Shown: piece after piece, positions 26,466-35,402 of the stretch
How positions within the stretch are numbered: position 1 is the first letter of the stretch
Layout: each line of letters opens with the position of its first letter
Program-made: the position numbers and the translations under genes
Notes under the pieces: model-generated
The model's database searches: none
The model's input: the letters and a program-made list of their open reading frames with translations, nothing else
What the model was told of the DNA's origin: nothing
Assembly: GCA_963770295.1 (NCBI GenBank)
Contig: CAVYPA010000014.1
Coordinates: 53,168 to 117,167 of the forward strand
DNA from: AWTP1-13 sp963770295
Lineage (GTDB): Bacteria; Pseudomonadota; Alphaproteobacteria; Rhizobiales; Hyphomicrobiaceae
DNA length: 64,000 bases
Direction: 5' to 3'

Positions 26466-26663
26466 CGGCGCTTGCCTTCTCTGCGCTTCGCCTCGACGTG
26501 CGCCTCAAGCAGGATCTCCAGGTAATTCGACAATGGGCGCCGATCTGACCTTGGCGAGCTGCTCCAGCGCCGCTTTGATGCTGGGCTTGATGCGGAAGCT
26601 CAACGCTGCGGATCGCTGCTCTTGCATCTCGCGGAAGGTAGTCAAAATTCCGTCTTTTGCCAC
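26462..26663 (-). pseudogene. Ribbon-helix-helix protein with a one-base frameshift
   Basis: From GTG 26663 (or ATG 26627) the sequence reads MQEQRSAALSFRIKPSIKAA LEQLAKV as an RHH strand-helix, and in the next frame DRRPLSNYLEILLEAHVEAK ends at TGA 26462. One extra base (A in GTCAGATCG) separates the two halves; without it the product is a compact Arc/CopG-like protein of about 55-67 residues. The second helix and the stop overlap the 21-aa gene in an ATGA coupling. RHH proteins usually bind DNA as dimers and often regulate their own operon. Confidence 0.65.
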
Positions 26664-26784
26664 CAGGACTTAGTGCATTTTCACCTCCTCGACCCACGAC
26701 GTGTAATCATCGCTGCCATCGGCGCGTGCGCTCAGATGCTAGAGCACGACGGTCTGGGTGAGGAAAGCCAAGGGAGGTCTGACC

Positions 26785-28116
26785 ATGCTGTTTGCAAAGC
26801 CCCTGCTCGCCGCATTTGCCTTAGGTAGCATGGTTGCGCTGCCGGCGCATGCGGAGCTCGACGTCGCAAGCCTGAAGCAATCGATCGAGACCTCCTTCGA
26901 GAGCGAATATCCAAAACTCGATGCGCTCTACAAGGACATCCACGCCCATCCCGAGATCGCCTTCCAGGAGGAGAAGACCGCCGCAAAACTCGCCGCCGAG
27001 ATGCGCGCGATCGGCTTCGAGGTTACAGAGAAGGTTGGCAAGACCGGGCTGGTTGCGCTTTACAAAAATGGCGACGGTCCGACCATCATGGTGCGCACCG
27101 AGCTTGACGCGCTGCCGATGGAGGAGAAGACCGGCCTGCCGTACGCAAGCCGCGACAAGACCATCTGGCAGGGGCGCGAAACCTTTGTCACCCATAGCTG
27201 CGGCCATGACATCCACATGGCGAGCTGGGTCGGAACGGCGAAGACGCTGGTCAGTCTGAAGGACCGGTGGCAGGGCACGCTGATGTTCATCGCCCAGCCC
27301 GCCGAGGAAGTGGGTGCGGGTGCGAGAGCCATGCTGGCCGACGGACTGTTCACGCGCTTTCCCAAGCCCGATGCCGGCTTTGCCCTGCATGACGGCGCCT
27401 TTCCCTACGGCTACGTCAACTACCGGGTCGGGGTCGGCTCTTCCAATGCTGACGGCCTCTACATCAAATTCAAAGGCCGCGGCGGCCATGGCGCAGTGCC
27501 ACAGGCGACCATCGATCCAGTGATGATGGCATCGCGATTTGTGGTCGATGTGCAGAGCGTCATCAGCCGTGAAAAGGACCCGACCGAATTCGGCGTGGTC
27601 TCCATCGGCTCGCTCCATGCCGGCACAGCGGGCAACATCATTCCCGACGAGGCGATCCTGCTCGGCACCATCAGAACCTTCAAACCGGACGTGCGCGCCA
27701 AGATGCATGATGGTATCGAACGTACCGCCAAAGCGGTCGCCGCCATGGCAAATGCGCCTGCACCGGATATCAAGATCAGCGAGGGTATCAAAGCGGTCAT
27801 CAACGATCACGCTGTTGTCGCGACCGCCGAGAAGGTGCTGAAGGCGGCCTTCGGCGACAAGTTCACGGCCACGCCGCCGCGCACAGCGAGCGAGGATTTT
27901 TCCGAGTACATCAATGCCGGAGTACCCTCGATGTTCTTCAATATCGGCGTCTACGATCCTGAGCACGTCGCTGCCGCGCGCAGTGGCGGCCCGCCGCTTC
28001 CCGACAACCATTCCCCACTGTTCGCGCCGGTGCCGAAGCCGACCATCCAGACCGGCGTCACCGCGATGACGCTCGCAGTATTGAGCGCATTCGACCAGAA
28101 GGCCAAAGGGCAGTAA
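26785..28116 (+). CDS. Exported M20-family amidohydrolase
   Basis: A 443-residue protein with a signal peptide (residues 1-23, ending LPAHA). It shows the M20D landmarks: HAHPEIAFQEEKTAA, the metal-binding SCGHDIHMASWVG, FIAQPAEEVGAGARAML with the catalytic Glu pair, the dimerisation domain GRGGHGAVPQ, and the late SEDFSEY. M20D enzymes hydrolyse N-acyl amino acids or similar amides (hippurate, IAA conjugates) with a two-metal centre. ATG 26785 follows GGGAGG; an upstream in-frame GTG/ATG would not fit the signal peptide. It has no operon partner. Export of an M20D amidohydrolase is seen in related proteobacteria. Substrate unknown. Confidence 0.92.
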   Translation: MLFAKPLLAAFALGSMVALPAHAELDVASLKQSIETSFESEYPKLDALYKDIHAHPEIAFQEEKTAAKLAAEMRAIGFEVTEKVGKTGLVALYKNGDGPTIMVRTELDALPMEEKTGLPYASRDKTIWQGRETFVTHSCGHDIHMASWVGTAKTLVSLKDRWQGTLMFIAQPAEEVGAGARAMLADGLFTRFPKPDAGFALHDGAFPYGYVNYRVGVGSSNADGLYIKFKGRGGHGAVPQATIDPVMMASRFVVDVQSVISREKDPTEFGVVSIGSLHAGTAGNIIPDEAILLGTIRTFKPDVRAKMHDGIERTAKAVAAMANAPAPDIKISEGIKAVINDHAVVATAEKVLKAAFGDKFTATPPRTASEDFSEYINAGVPSMFFNIGVYDPEHVAAARSGGPPLPDNHSPLFAPVPKPTIQTGVTAMTLAVLSAFDQKAKGQ

Positions 28117-28126
28117 CGGCCCCGCC

Positions 28127-28148
28127 CGTCATTGCGAGCGAAGCGAAG
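28127..28148. repeat. Short dispersed rhizobial repeat
   Basis: CGTCATTGCGAGCGAAGCGA, then AG, just after the M20 stop, matches a well-known short intergenic repeat of Bradyrhizobium and relatives. Only one copy is seen in this window. Confidence 0.5.
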
Positions 28149-28747
28149 GCAAGGTCCAGACCGTGACCTGAAGTCCGGTTGTGGCACTACCCGGAAACAC
28201 TTGCGCGCTGCATCAAAACAGCTCTCGGAGGTAGAAGGGACGAGTTAGGGACTGACCGACTGCGTCCATTTCACGCCCGCCCTTGACCCCGTCAGTCATG
28301 TTCTAGCGGCCAAAGCTTGCCGATTGCACGCATCATTGTCGCCTTTAGTCAAGCCGGCGCGAGGCGGTGATCGGCGCATCTTTATCGATCAGCCGTACAG
28401 TCCGCTGTAGCTTGGAAAGAGTAGAACTGCCATGGCGACCAGGACGGCTATCGTGCTTATTAGGATTTCAGCCAAACCCGAATGACCGCCGGGCGATTGT
28501 TCGGTTTTCATGGCGAAGTATCCTTCTGGCTTGCAAAAAAGTTGTCTTTAATGCCGCGCAAGTCATGCGTGTGGGAGTAGGTGTCTCACGGTCCGAGCCG
28601 GACCGCTGTTACCGAGGGAACAACCGTGTCATCCTCGATCGGGCCTACGGGAAGGCTACGCTGCTGATTTCAGGGGAACGTCGATTGCGGCACTGGCTGC
28701 ACAGAGGCGCAATTCGGCATCTGTGCTAACACGCGGTAGAGGTGAAC
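28149..28747. other. Gene-free stretch
   Basis: No supportable gene. It contains GCTGTTACCGAGGGAACAA at about 28606, a motif shared with both copies of the duplicated metalloprotease leader (15690 and 16160). Confidence 0.35.
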
Positions 28748-29671
28748 ATGCGCATCGCAGTAATTGGTGCCGGCGGGGTTGGCGGCGCGTTCGGAGCGGC
28801 GCTGGCTAAGGCCGGAGCCGAGGTGACCTTCGTCGCCCGCGGCGCCCATCTCACGGCAATGCGCACAAGGGGCCTGAAGGTGCTGGGTCCGCGCGGGGAT
28901 GTACATCTCAGCCCCACCCATGCCAGCAACGAGCCAGCCAGTATTGGCATGGTTGATGTCGTCCTGTTTTGCGTCAAGCTGTGGGACGTAGAGAGTGCCG
29001 GCGCTGCCATTCTGCCGCTGGTCGGGCCGAATACGGCGGTCATCCCTTTGCAAAACGGCATTGACGCTAGTGACCGCCTAATTCCCATCCTCGGTAAGGA
29101 GGCCGTGATGGGTGGCGTGGCGCAGATCAGCGCCACTATTGCCGAGCCCGGCGTGATCCGCCAGACCGGCACCTTTATGCGTCTCGTATTCGGCGAACTG
29201 GACGGCCGGCCCAGTCAACGAGGCGCCGCCTTCCATGCGCTGTGCCAGCGCGCCGGATTCGACGCTGTGAACAGTGATGCAATCGTCACTGCTCTTTGGG
29301 AGAAGTTCATCTTGCTCGCCACCAACAGCTCGGTTGTAGCGCTGGCACGCCTACCAATCGGCAAGTTGCGCGACGACCCCGAAGTCTTCGCTCTGTTTGA
29401 GAGGGGCGTCGCCGAGGTTGCTGCCGTGGGCCGCGCCCGCGGTGTCGCGTTGTCGGCTGATATCGAGGCCAGGACGCTCGCGGTCACGCGCAATGCGCCG
29501 CCTGAGTTGTTGCCGTCAATGGCCGTCGATCTCTTGCGTGGCAACAGGCTGGAATTACCGTGGCTCGGCGGCAAGGTGGTCGCGCTGGGCTGCGAACTTG
29601 GCGTGCCCACACCTACACACGACACCATGTATGCGGCGCTGAAACCGTACGCCAATGGGGCACCAGCCTGA
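28748..29671 (+). CDS. Ketopantoate reductase family protein
   Basis: A 307-residue protein with the N-terminal NADP-binding motif MRIAVIGAGGVGGAFGAALA, the conserved QNGID, and the catalytic region ALWEKFILLATNS containing the family's Lys; the ApbA C-terminal domain ends RGNRLELPWLGGKVVALG. Such enzymes reduce 2-oxoacids; PanE reduces ketopantoate in pantothenate synthesis. Bradyrhizobia carry several paralogues, often catabolic, so I do not assign panE. ATG 28748 follows GAGG; GTG 28742 is the longer alternative. Confidence 0.88.
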   Translation: MRIAVIGAGGVGGAFGAALAKAGAEVTFVARGAHLTAMRTRGLKVLGPRGDVHLSPTHASNEPASIGMVDVVLFCVKLWDVESAGAAILPLVGPNTAVIPLQNGIDASDRLIPILGKEAVMGGVAQISATIAEPGVIRQTGTFMRLVFGELDGRPSQRGAAFHALCQRAGFDAVNSDAIVTALWEKFILLATNSSVVALARLPIGKLRDDPEVFALFERGVAEVAAVGRARGVALSADIEARTLAVTRNAPPELLPSMAVDLLRGNRLELPWLGGKVVALGCELGVPTPTHDTMYAALKPYANGAPA

Positions 29672-29887
29672 GGCTGTCACTCGATTGCGTTCGGAGCAGA
29701 CCGGTCCCTCAAGGCTTGTCCTTCCGTCAGCGCTAGAGGTGATGGATTAAATCCCTCGTATACCCACATTGTTGCAGTTGGGCGGGACCGTTGTTGGCAC
29801 ATTCGAGAAATCTTCGCCGTCGCCCCGATTGGGTCCGGTTTCTGAGAGTCTTCTGTCGTAACGATGAGGTAGCCAGAATGGGTCCTC

Positions 29888-30058
29888 GTGACCCACACCA
29901 CACTTGCGGAATCCCTTCACATCGGCTCCCTCGTCACCGTCGACGGCGAGCTCTGGCGCAGCGAGAGCTTCGGCTCCGAGGTCGTAGATCAGATCTACGC
30001 AACCTTGTGTAGCGTCAACCGTCGGGCCCGCATCGGGCGCTGGCTGCAGAAGGCATGA
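29888..30058 (+). CDS. Possible small hypothetical protein (56 aa)
   Basis: GTG 29888 to TGA 30056 encodes ESLHIGSLVTVDGELWRSES followed by a helical, basic end (RARIGRWLQKA). The frame has good composition and ends in an ATGA overlap with a further frame that breaks soon after. The start context is weak. It may be a remnant. Nothing else is supported between 29672 and 30274. Confidence 0.35.
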   Translation: MTHTTLAESLHIGSLVTVDGELWRSESFGSEVVDQIYATLCSVNRRARIGRWLQKA

Positions 30059-30274
30059 CCAAAGCGACCAAAAACCCGTCCCCCAGGTCGGCTCACCGGG
30101 CTGGCGCGAGGAGCGGATCCAGCTGCTCGTGTTCTTCGGCCAGCTATCCGACCGCGCTCGCCAGACACGTGCGGCGCCTAATTCTGGCCCCCATGCCTGC
30201 ACCTAAACGGACTAAAGCCTGATTACCATTCCCTGTCTCCCAGTCGGCAAGAAGAAACCCAAAGCTGAATAGCC

Positions 30275-31059
30275 GTGCCTCATCTCGCGTTTAATCCGTC
30301 CCCTCGTCCCCTCCTCGGCAGCCGCCACCCACGGGCAGCCTGGCTGCACGAGCCCAAGTGGGACGGCTTCAGGTTTAGTGATCAAAGACGGCGGCGATGT
30401 GCGGCTCCACTCTAAGAGCGGCGGAATACAGCAACAAGCTCCCCCGCATGCGCAAGGCCTTCGCCGAATTGCCGACGAACTCGGCAATTCTCGACGGCGA
30501 GCTGTGCCTGATCGATCCTCGAGGCTCGGCGCATTTCTATCGGCTGATGGCCCAAATGCGCACCAGCCACCCGGACGAAAGCCAGCTGATGTTCCTGGCC
30601 TTATCTACTGCACCAGGATGGCGTTGATTTGCGAGGCCTGGTGCTGTCCGAGCGCAAGCGTGATCTGGATCGGCTCTGCCGGAAATCAAAGGTGCCCTAT
30701 CTCAGCCAGGTGGAGACGTTCCCGGATGGTACGGTCCTGTTCGATTACTGCAGCAAGTTTGGTTTTGAGGGCATCGTCAGCAAGCGCAAGGGCTCGCGTT
30801 ATTTCGAGCGGACCCAGCCGCAACTGGGTCAAAACGAAGTGCCCCGGGGTGGAAGCGCATCAACTCGGAGAGGTATCGCCTGTTTGAAGGTCCGCGCAAG
30901 CCCGAGCTGACGAAAGCCCAGAAGACGCTAGCCAAGAAGCGCGAGGAGCTTGCCAGGGTGCAAGAACGGCTGCAGGCACCGGATCTGCGTCCGGGCATCG
31001 CTCGCGAGCTGCGCAAGCACCTCACCATTCTGGAGCGGGAGATAGCCGGGCGGGAGTAA
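30275..31059 (+). pseudogene. ATP-dependent DNA ligase, multiply frameshifted
   Basis: Reading across frames gives the adenylation motif WLHEPKWDGFRF (with the nucleophile Lys), then VIKDGGDVRLHSKSG, AEYSNKLPRMRKAFAELPTN, AILDGELCLIDPRGSAHFYR, DGVDLRGLVLSERKRDLDRL, FGFEGIVSKRKGSRYF and a helical tail PELTKAQKTLAKKREELARV ending at TAA 31057. At least four indels (near 30376, 30420, 30600, 30825) break the frame. It resembles the stand-alone ligases associated with Ku-type repair in rhizobia. A C-terminal second copy lies at 31980-32267. Confidence 0.8.
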
Positions 31060-31463
31060 GACAATTGATTAGGTGCACAATCCTGATGTGTATCTACACC
31101 ACTGCAAGCGCAATCCTTCGATCTCCCACCAACAAAAACGTGACGTCGACGGCCACGCCGACGCCACGAAGAGATCTCCAAAATTTCAACGTCCTACGCC
31201 CCGTAGGACGATCATCGGTAATAGCTGGCGTGCCATTACCGGTGAGGCAGGCGCACCCGGTGGTAGACCTGCTCCCAAGAAAGCCGCCGGGCGCCTGTTT
31301 GCCACACCCTTCGCGTAACAACAACGGCGCAATCCGCACTCCTATTCCCGCTGGGTGGCTTTCACCGACCGCCGCCCCAGTCATAGTGGGCGACGTGGAG
31401 GACACTCAGCGTGACCCAGAGGACAACGTCGCAACGGCAAACAGCCCGCCGGCTATCCTGTTA

Positions 31464-31718
31464 TCAATCGTAGTAGCACTTAACCCGACCATCTCGGGTT
31501 GCTTGGCAGTCTCGGTTGTCGTAACGCTCCGACAGCCGCCGATCGCGATAATCATCGTCACGGCGGCGACGGTCATCGTCGTAGTATTTGGTGCGGTCGT
31601 AATAGGTCCGGGTGTAGTACCGCCGGCCGTCCGCATAGTCGTGATCGTAGTACGGCGCGCAGCCCGCACAGACCGACAGTGCCAGCAACGCTAGTGCGAT
31701 TTTCATGCTGTTTGCCAT
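31464..31718 (-). CDS. Small lipoprotein, Tyr/Asp/Arg-rich (84 aa)
   Basis: An 84-residue protein with an N-terminal export segment and a lipobox-like LSVCAGC (Cys at about residue 20), then a Tyr/Asp/Arg-rich low-complexity region (YYDRTKYYDDDRRRRDDDYR) and a short end with two Cys (DCQATRDGRVKCYYD). ATG 31718 has GAGG seven bases upstream; ATG 31706 is the inner alternative. Probably attached to the membrane. It sits between two decayed DNA ligase copies. Function unknown. Confidence 0.68.
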   Translation of the reverse strand: MANSMKIALALLALSVCAGCAPYYDHDYADGRRYYTRTYYDRTKYYDDDRRRRDDDYRDRRLSERYDNRDCQATRDGRVKCYYD

Positions 31719-31979
31719 AACAATCCTCATACTCGACGGTTGGCTCGGGACCACTGTCATTCCACGCCATGAAAGCCTCAATGGCGTTGCAGAAGGTTTC
31801 CCGCACATGGCCGGGAGCATGACCATTCCGAAGCAGGCATAACAGCCTCCTCTTGTTCTGAAGGGGAGGCCTGGGCACATGCCCCGATCACGCTCGCATT
31901 GCCCAAGGCCATAAAGGCCGCGCCTTGCCTCCTTTTCAAGATATGAATGAAGGATTAAGCCAAGCGCGTGATAATATTG

Positions 31980-32267
31980 CCGTCAGAAGCGTCTCACGTC
32001 GCGCTACTCGAGCGGGCCGAGCCGAAATTGGGTCAAGACGAAATGTCCTGGGTGGAAGCGCATCAATGCCGGGCGGCACAAGCTGTTCGAGAGTCCGCGC
32101 AAGCCCGAGCTGACAGAAGCCCAAACGACGCTCGCGAAGAAGCGCCAGGAGCTTGCCAGGGTGCTTGAGCGGCTGCGATCGCCACAGCTAAGCCATGGCA
32201 TCGCAGCGAGCTACGAAAACAGCGGGCCATTTTGGAGCGGGAAATTGCTGAATTGGAGCAGGCCTGA
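31980..32267 (+). pseudogene. Second copy of the DNA ligase C-terminus
   Basis: Reads RYSSGPSRNWVKTKCPGWKR, INAGRHKLFESPRKPELTEA and QTTLAKKRQELARVLERLRS, then after a frameshift ELRKQRAILEREIAELEQA to TGA 32265. It aligns with the tail of the ligase at 30275-31059, about 1.1 kb upstream, at high similarity. Only the C-terminal third is present and it has no start. Confidence 0.78.
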
Positions 32268-32462
32268 ACCGGTCTTTAATGGCGCGGCGTCATCTCGCTC
32301 AGTGCGTTCGTCGGGTTCGACCTGACCAGCTGGAAGGCACGGACGCTGCCCCAAGTAACGGCCGTTTTTGACCCACATCTGCCGTCGATCGCCGGCGTAG
32401 TTGCGACGCAGCAATACCTCTTGCCCATGCGGTCGTGCACAGGGCCCTGGGTTGCCACTGCG

Positions 32463-34061
32463 TCAGTTGATTGCGCGATCCTTGGTCTCAGGCAAGAAGA
32501 TGATGCCGATGACTGCCGTGGCGAGTGCGATCACGACGGGATACCAGAGACCAGCAAAGGTGTTGCCGTAGTAGACGACCAATGCGGAGGCCACGAAGGG
32601 CAGGAATCCGCCCAGAATGCCGACCCCGACATGGTAAGGAAGCGAGAGCGACGTTGCCCGGATTCTGGCTGGGAACATCTCTACGAGGAATGCCGCCATG
32701 GGTCCGTACACCATCCCTGTCAAGGCGGACAACCAGACCACGATCATGATGGCGCCAGCGTAGTTCACATCCCCTGACGTGGTGGGGAATCTGAGACTCA
32801 AGAGAGAGCTCTTGTACGATGCCTCATCGAATCCCTGCAGCCTCGTATCGCCAATGGCCGTAACAAGACCACTGCCCGGTGGGGCGGTTACCAGACCGTA
32901 GGACAACCCGTTACGGCTGAAGAAATTGCGCGCCTTGTCGCAATCCGATACCGGTTTTGCGAACAATGAGAATGTGCAACCTCCGTCAGCGTTGATAGTG
33001 ATTTTGTTGTTTTCGGAGAACTCCGAGAAACCTGGGTTACTGAATTCAGCGAGCGCGTGAAAGGCGGGAATCAGGGTGAAGCCGCCGAGCAACATGCCTG
33101 CCACCATGATCGGCTTGCGGCCGATCCGATCCGACAGGGCTCCGAACAACACGATCAAGGGCATGCCGATGGTCAAGCCGACCGCAAATATCGCACAGCT
33201 CGTCTTGTAATCCACTTGCAGCACGCCCTGCATGAAGAATAGCGCGTAGAATTGCGAGGTATACCAGATCACGGTCATGCCGGTTGTGATGCCGAACAGT
33301 GTGATCAGGACGCGCTTGAGGTTGCCCCAATCGCCGAAGCTCTCTCTGATGGGCGTGCGCGAAGTGCGGCCTTCCGCCTTCATCTGTTCGAAGATTGGCG
33401 ACTCTTCGAGCTTGAGCCGTATGTAGAGGGATACGGCAAGGAGCACGACGGAGGTGAGGAAGGGAATACGCCAACCCCAGGCTCTGAAGGCATCTTCGCC
33501 GACGCCGGCCCGGCAGGCTAGAATGACGAGCAGGGAGAGCAAGAAGGCGGCCGTGGCCGTCGTCTGCAGCCAGCTCGTGGCATATCCCCGCCGCCCCGGA
33601 AGAGCATGCTCCGCGACATACGTGGCTGCGCCTCCGTACTCACCTCCAACGGCGAGGCCCTGCGCCAGCCGCATGGTCACCAGAAGGATGGGCGCCCATA
33701 CACCAACTTGTGCGTACGTGGGCAGCAACCCGACCATGACCGTCGAGAGGCCCATGATGACCAGCGTAATCAGGAAGGTACGCTTGCGACCGATACGATC
33801 GCCGAGAGCGCCGAACACCAAGGCGCCGAGGGGCCGCACGGCGAACCCTGCTCCGAACGTGGCGAGACTGGCAAGAAAGGCGGCTGTCTCGTTGCCGGGC
33901 GGATAGAACAGAGCACTAAAGAAGACCGCTAGGCTCCCATAGAGAAAAAAATCATACCATTCAAACACCGTTCCCAACGATGCCGCTACCACCACAAGCC
34001 GCATCCTAGATGCATCATCGGAGGGGCTTCTGTCCGCCACAGACACATCAACGAAGGTCAT
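32463..34061 (-). CDS. MHS-family MFS transporter
   Basis: A 532-residue membrane protein. N-terminal VAASLGTVFEWYDFFLYGS is the hallmark of metabolite:H+ symporters, followed by GDRIGRKRTFLITL, QGLAVGGEYGGAATYVAEHA and a second-half GALSDRIGRKPIM. An unusually long hydrophilic loop of about 90 residues (FSNPGFSEFSENNKIT to about DVNYAG) interrupts the second half and holds two Cys; such loops occur in some rhizobial members. ATG 34061 follows CAGGAGG; upstream in-frame codons lack this. It is divergent from an IclR regulator with a palindromic operator between them. Likely imports an organic acid. Confidence 0.9.
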   Translation of the reverse strand: MTFVDVSVADRSPSDDASRMRLVVVAASLGTVFEWYDFFLYGSLAVFFSALFYPPGNETAAFLASLATFGAGFAVRPLGALVFGALGDRIGRKRTFLITLVIMGLSTVMVGLLPTYAQVGVWAPILLVTMRLAQGLAVGGEYGGAATYVAEHALPGRRGYATSWLQTTATAAFLLSLLVILACRAGVGEDAFRAWGWRIPFLTSVVLLAVSLYIRLKLEESPIFEQMKAEGRTSRTPIRESFGDWGNLKRVLITLFGITTGMTVIWYTSQFYALFFMQGVLQVDYKTSCAIFAVGLTIGMPLIVLFGALSDRIGRKPIMVAGMLLGGFTLIPAFHALAEFSNPGFSEFSENNKITINADGGCTFSLFAKPVSDCDKARNFFSRNGLSYGLVTAPPGSGLVTAIGDTRLQGFDEASYKSSLLSLRFPTTSGDVNYAGAIMIVVWLSALTGMVYGPMAAFLVEMFPARIRATSLSLPYHVGVGILGGFLPFVASALVVYYGNTFAGLWYPVVIALATAVIGIIFLPETKDRAIN

Positions 34062-34143
34062 ATTCGCCTCCTGAACCGGATTGCGAGCAGCTCCGCCACT
34101 AAGCGCAACCAGTGCCAGCTGGGCGAGCGATTTTCGCGACATC

Positions 34144-34162
34144 TGTTCCGCAATGCGGAACA
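34144..34162. promoter_or_regulatory. Perfect 19-bp palindrome, probable IclR operator
   Basis: TGTTCCGCA-A-TGCGGAACA at 34144-34162, between the divergent MHS transporter and IclR regulator genes. The TTCCGCA-TGCGGAA type is usual for IclR-family operators. It lies 32 bases before the IclR ATG at 34194 and 83 bases before the transporter start. Confidence 0.7.
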
Positions 34163-34193
34163 CTGCCATACTCTCCTAGCTTTCTGAGGTTTG

Positions 34194-34997
34194 ATGCCGC
34201 AGCATTGCCCATTGCGGTATGAGATGAGACGGGCGCCGATGGCGGGCGAAGATCGTAAAGGCATCAAGTCGGTCGAGGTCGCCGCTCAGATCCTCGACCA
34301 CCTTGCGCGGGCTCAAACGCCAGTGGCGTTGCGAGAACTGGCGTCGGCTGGTCGCATGTCTCCTGGCAAAGTCCACCGCTACCTCGCCAGCTTTGTAGCA
34401 AGCGGTTTGGCGCGCCAAGATCCTGATACGCGCCAGTATGCGCTTGGCCCGCTCGCCCTGCAGCTTGGACTCGCAGCGCTGAACTCATATCAGCCACTAC
34501 GGGACGCCATGGCGCTCCAGCGCGAGTTGCGCGATCGCTTCGATGAAACAATGGTTCTCTCGGTGTGGGCCACACAAGGGCCCACGATCGTACACGTCGA
34601 GGAAAGCAGCCAGCCAATCATCATGACGATGCGGATTGGAGCGGTACTGCCAATACTCGCAACTGCGAGCGGGCTGGCATTCGCGGCGTTCCTTCCGCGA
34701 CATTTCACGGAGCCGTTCATCCGAAAGGCACTCAAGGCGAATGACGGCTCAAATCTGTTTGCCCGAGATGTGGCCACCATCGAGCGGCTGATCGTGCGGG
34801 TCTGCGAACAAGGCTACTCCTTCAACGAGGGGCATCTGATGCCAGGGGTGAACGCAATCGGATTCCCGTTGATAGATCGCATGAGGACGCTGGTTGCAGT
34901 GCTCGCCGTGATGGGGCGCCATGAACGAGTCAACCCACGCGATGGCGCGAAAATGGTTGCCTATCTAAAAAAGGCAACGAGAAATTTCAGTAATTGA
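34194..34997 (+). CDS. IclR-family transcriptional regulator
   Basis: About 267 residues. The winged helix-turn-helix is GIKSVEVAAQILDHLARAQT, then LRELASAGRMSPGKVHRYLA, and the effector domain contains ATQGPTIVHVEESSQPI and GYSFNEGHLMPGVNAIGFPL. IclR proteins bind small aromatic or aliphatic acids and control adjacent catabolic or transport genes. It is divergent from the MHS transporter and a perfect palindrome lies between, so control of that transporter and of itself is likely. ATG 34194 follows GAGG; ATG 34239 is nearer the usual family start. Confidence 0.88.
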   Translation: MPQHCPLRYEMRRAPMAGEDRKGIKSVEVAAQILDHLARAQTPVALRELASAGRMSPGKVHRYLASFVASGLARQDPDTRQYALGPLALQLGLAALNSYQPLRDAMALQRELRDRFDETMVLSVWATQGPTIVHVEESSQPIIMTMRIGAVLPILATASGLAFAAFLPRHFTEPFIRKALKANDGSNLFARDVATIERLIVRVCEQGYSFNEGHLMPGVNAIGFPLIDRMRTLVAVLAVMGRHERVNPRDGAKMVAYLKKATRNFSN

Positions 34998-35030
34998 GGA
35001 CCGCGTGACGCCACCCCCGATTGTCGGTTG

Positions 35031-35096
35031 CACCCAAGGGCAAGTTCGAGCTCGTGATCAGCATCAAAACCACTTGCGCGCTCGTGAGGTGATCAA
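35031..35096 (+). pseudogene. PF04392 C-terminal trace
   Basis: Reads PKGKFELVISIKTT, matching the KFELVINLKTAKALG segment of PF04392 proteins, then breaks off. Only about 14 residues are recognisable. The rest of 34998-35402 holds no gene. Confidence 0.4.
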
Positions 35097-35402
35097 CTCA
35101 GCAACGATGTGAGAGTCCGACGCACTTCGCTGCGCTGCATCAGTCAGGAATTGGCACCCAGCTGACGACCAACGCAGGCGCGCGAATAAGGTCGGGTTTC
35201 TGAGGGGGAGCCGAAGCTCCGGGACAAGTCAGTGAACAGGCTGTCGGCGCCCGAATTTGACCCAATTCTGCCGTCACCTCGACGCAGTAGTTGCGATGCA
35301 ACGTGCTTCGAGGACTGCATGCGACGGCAATCGCGAACTGATATCTCGACAGACGTAGCGAGACCTCCTCTCCGTCATCAGCGCTGCACGAAGCTCGGCG
35401 AC

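Noticed and set aside
26821..28011. 396-codon minus-strand ORF opposite the M20 gene
   Set aside because: Antisense shadow of a well-supported amidohydrolase; His/Gly/Arg-rich composition typical of GC-rich complementary frames.
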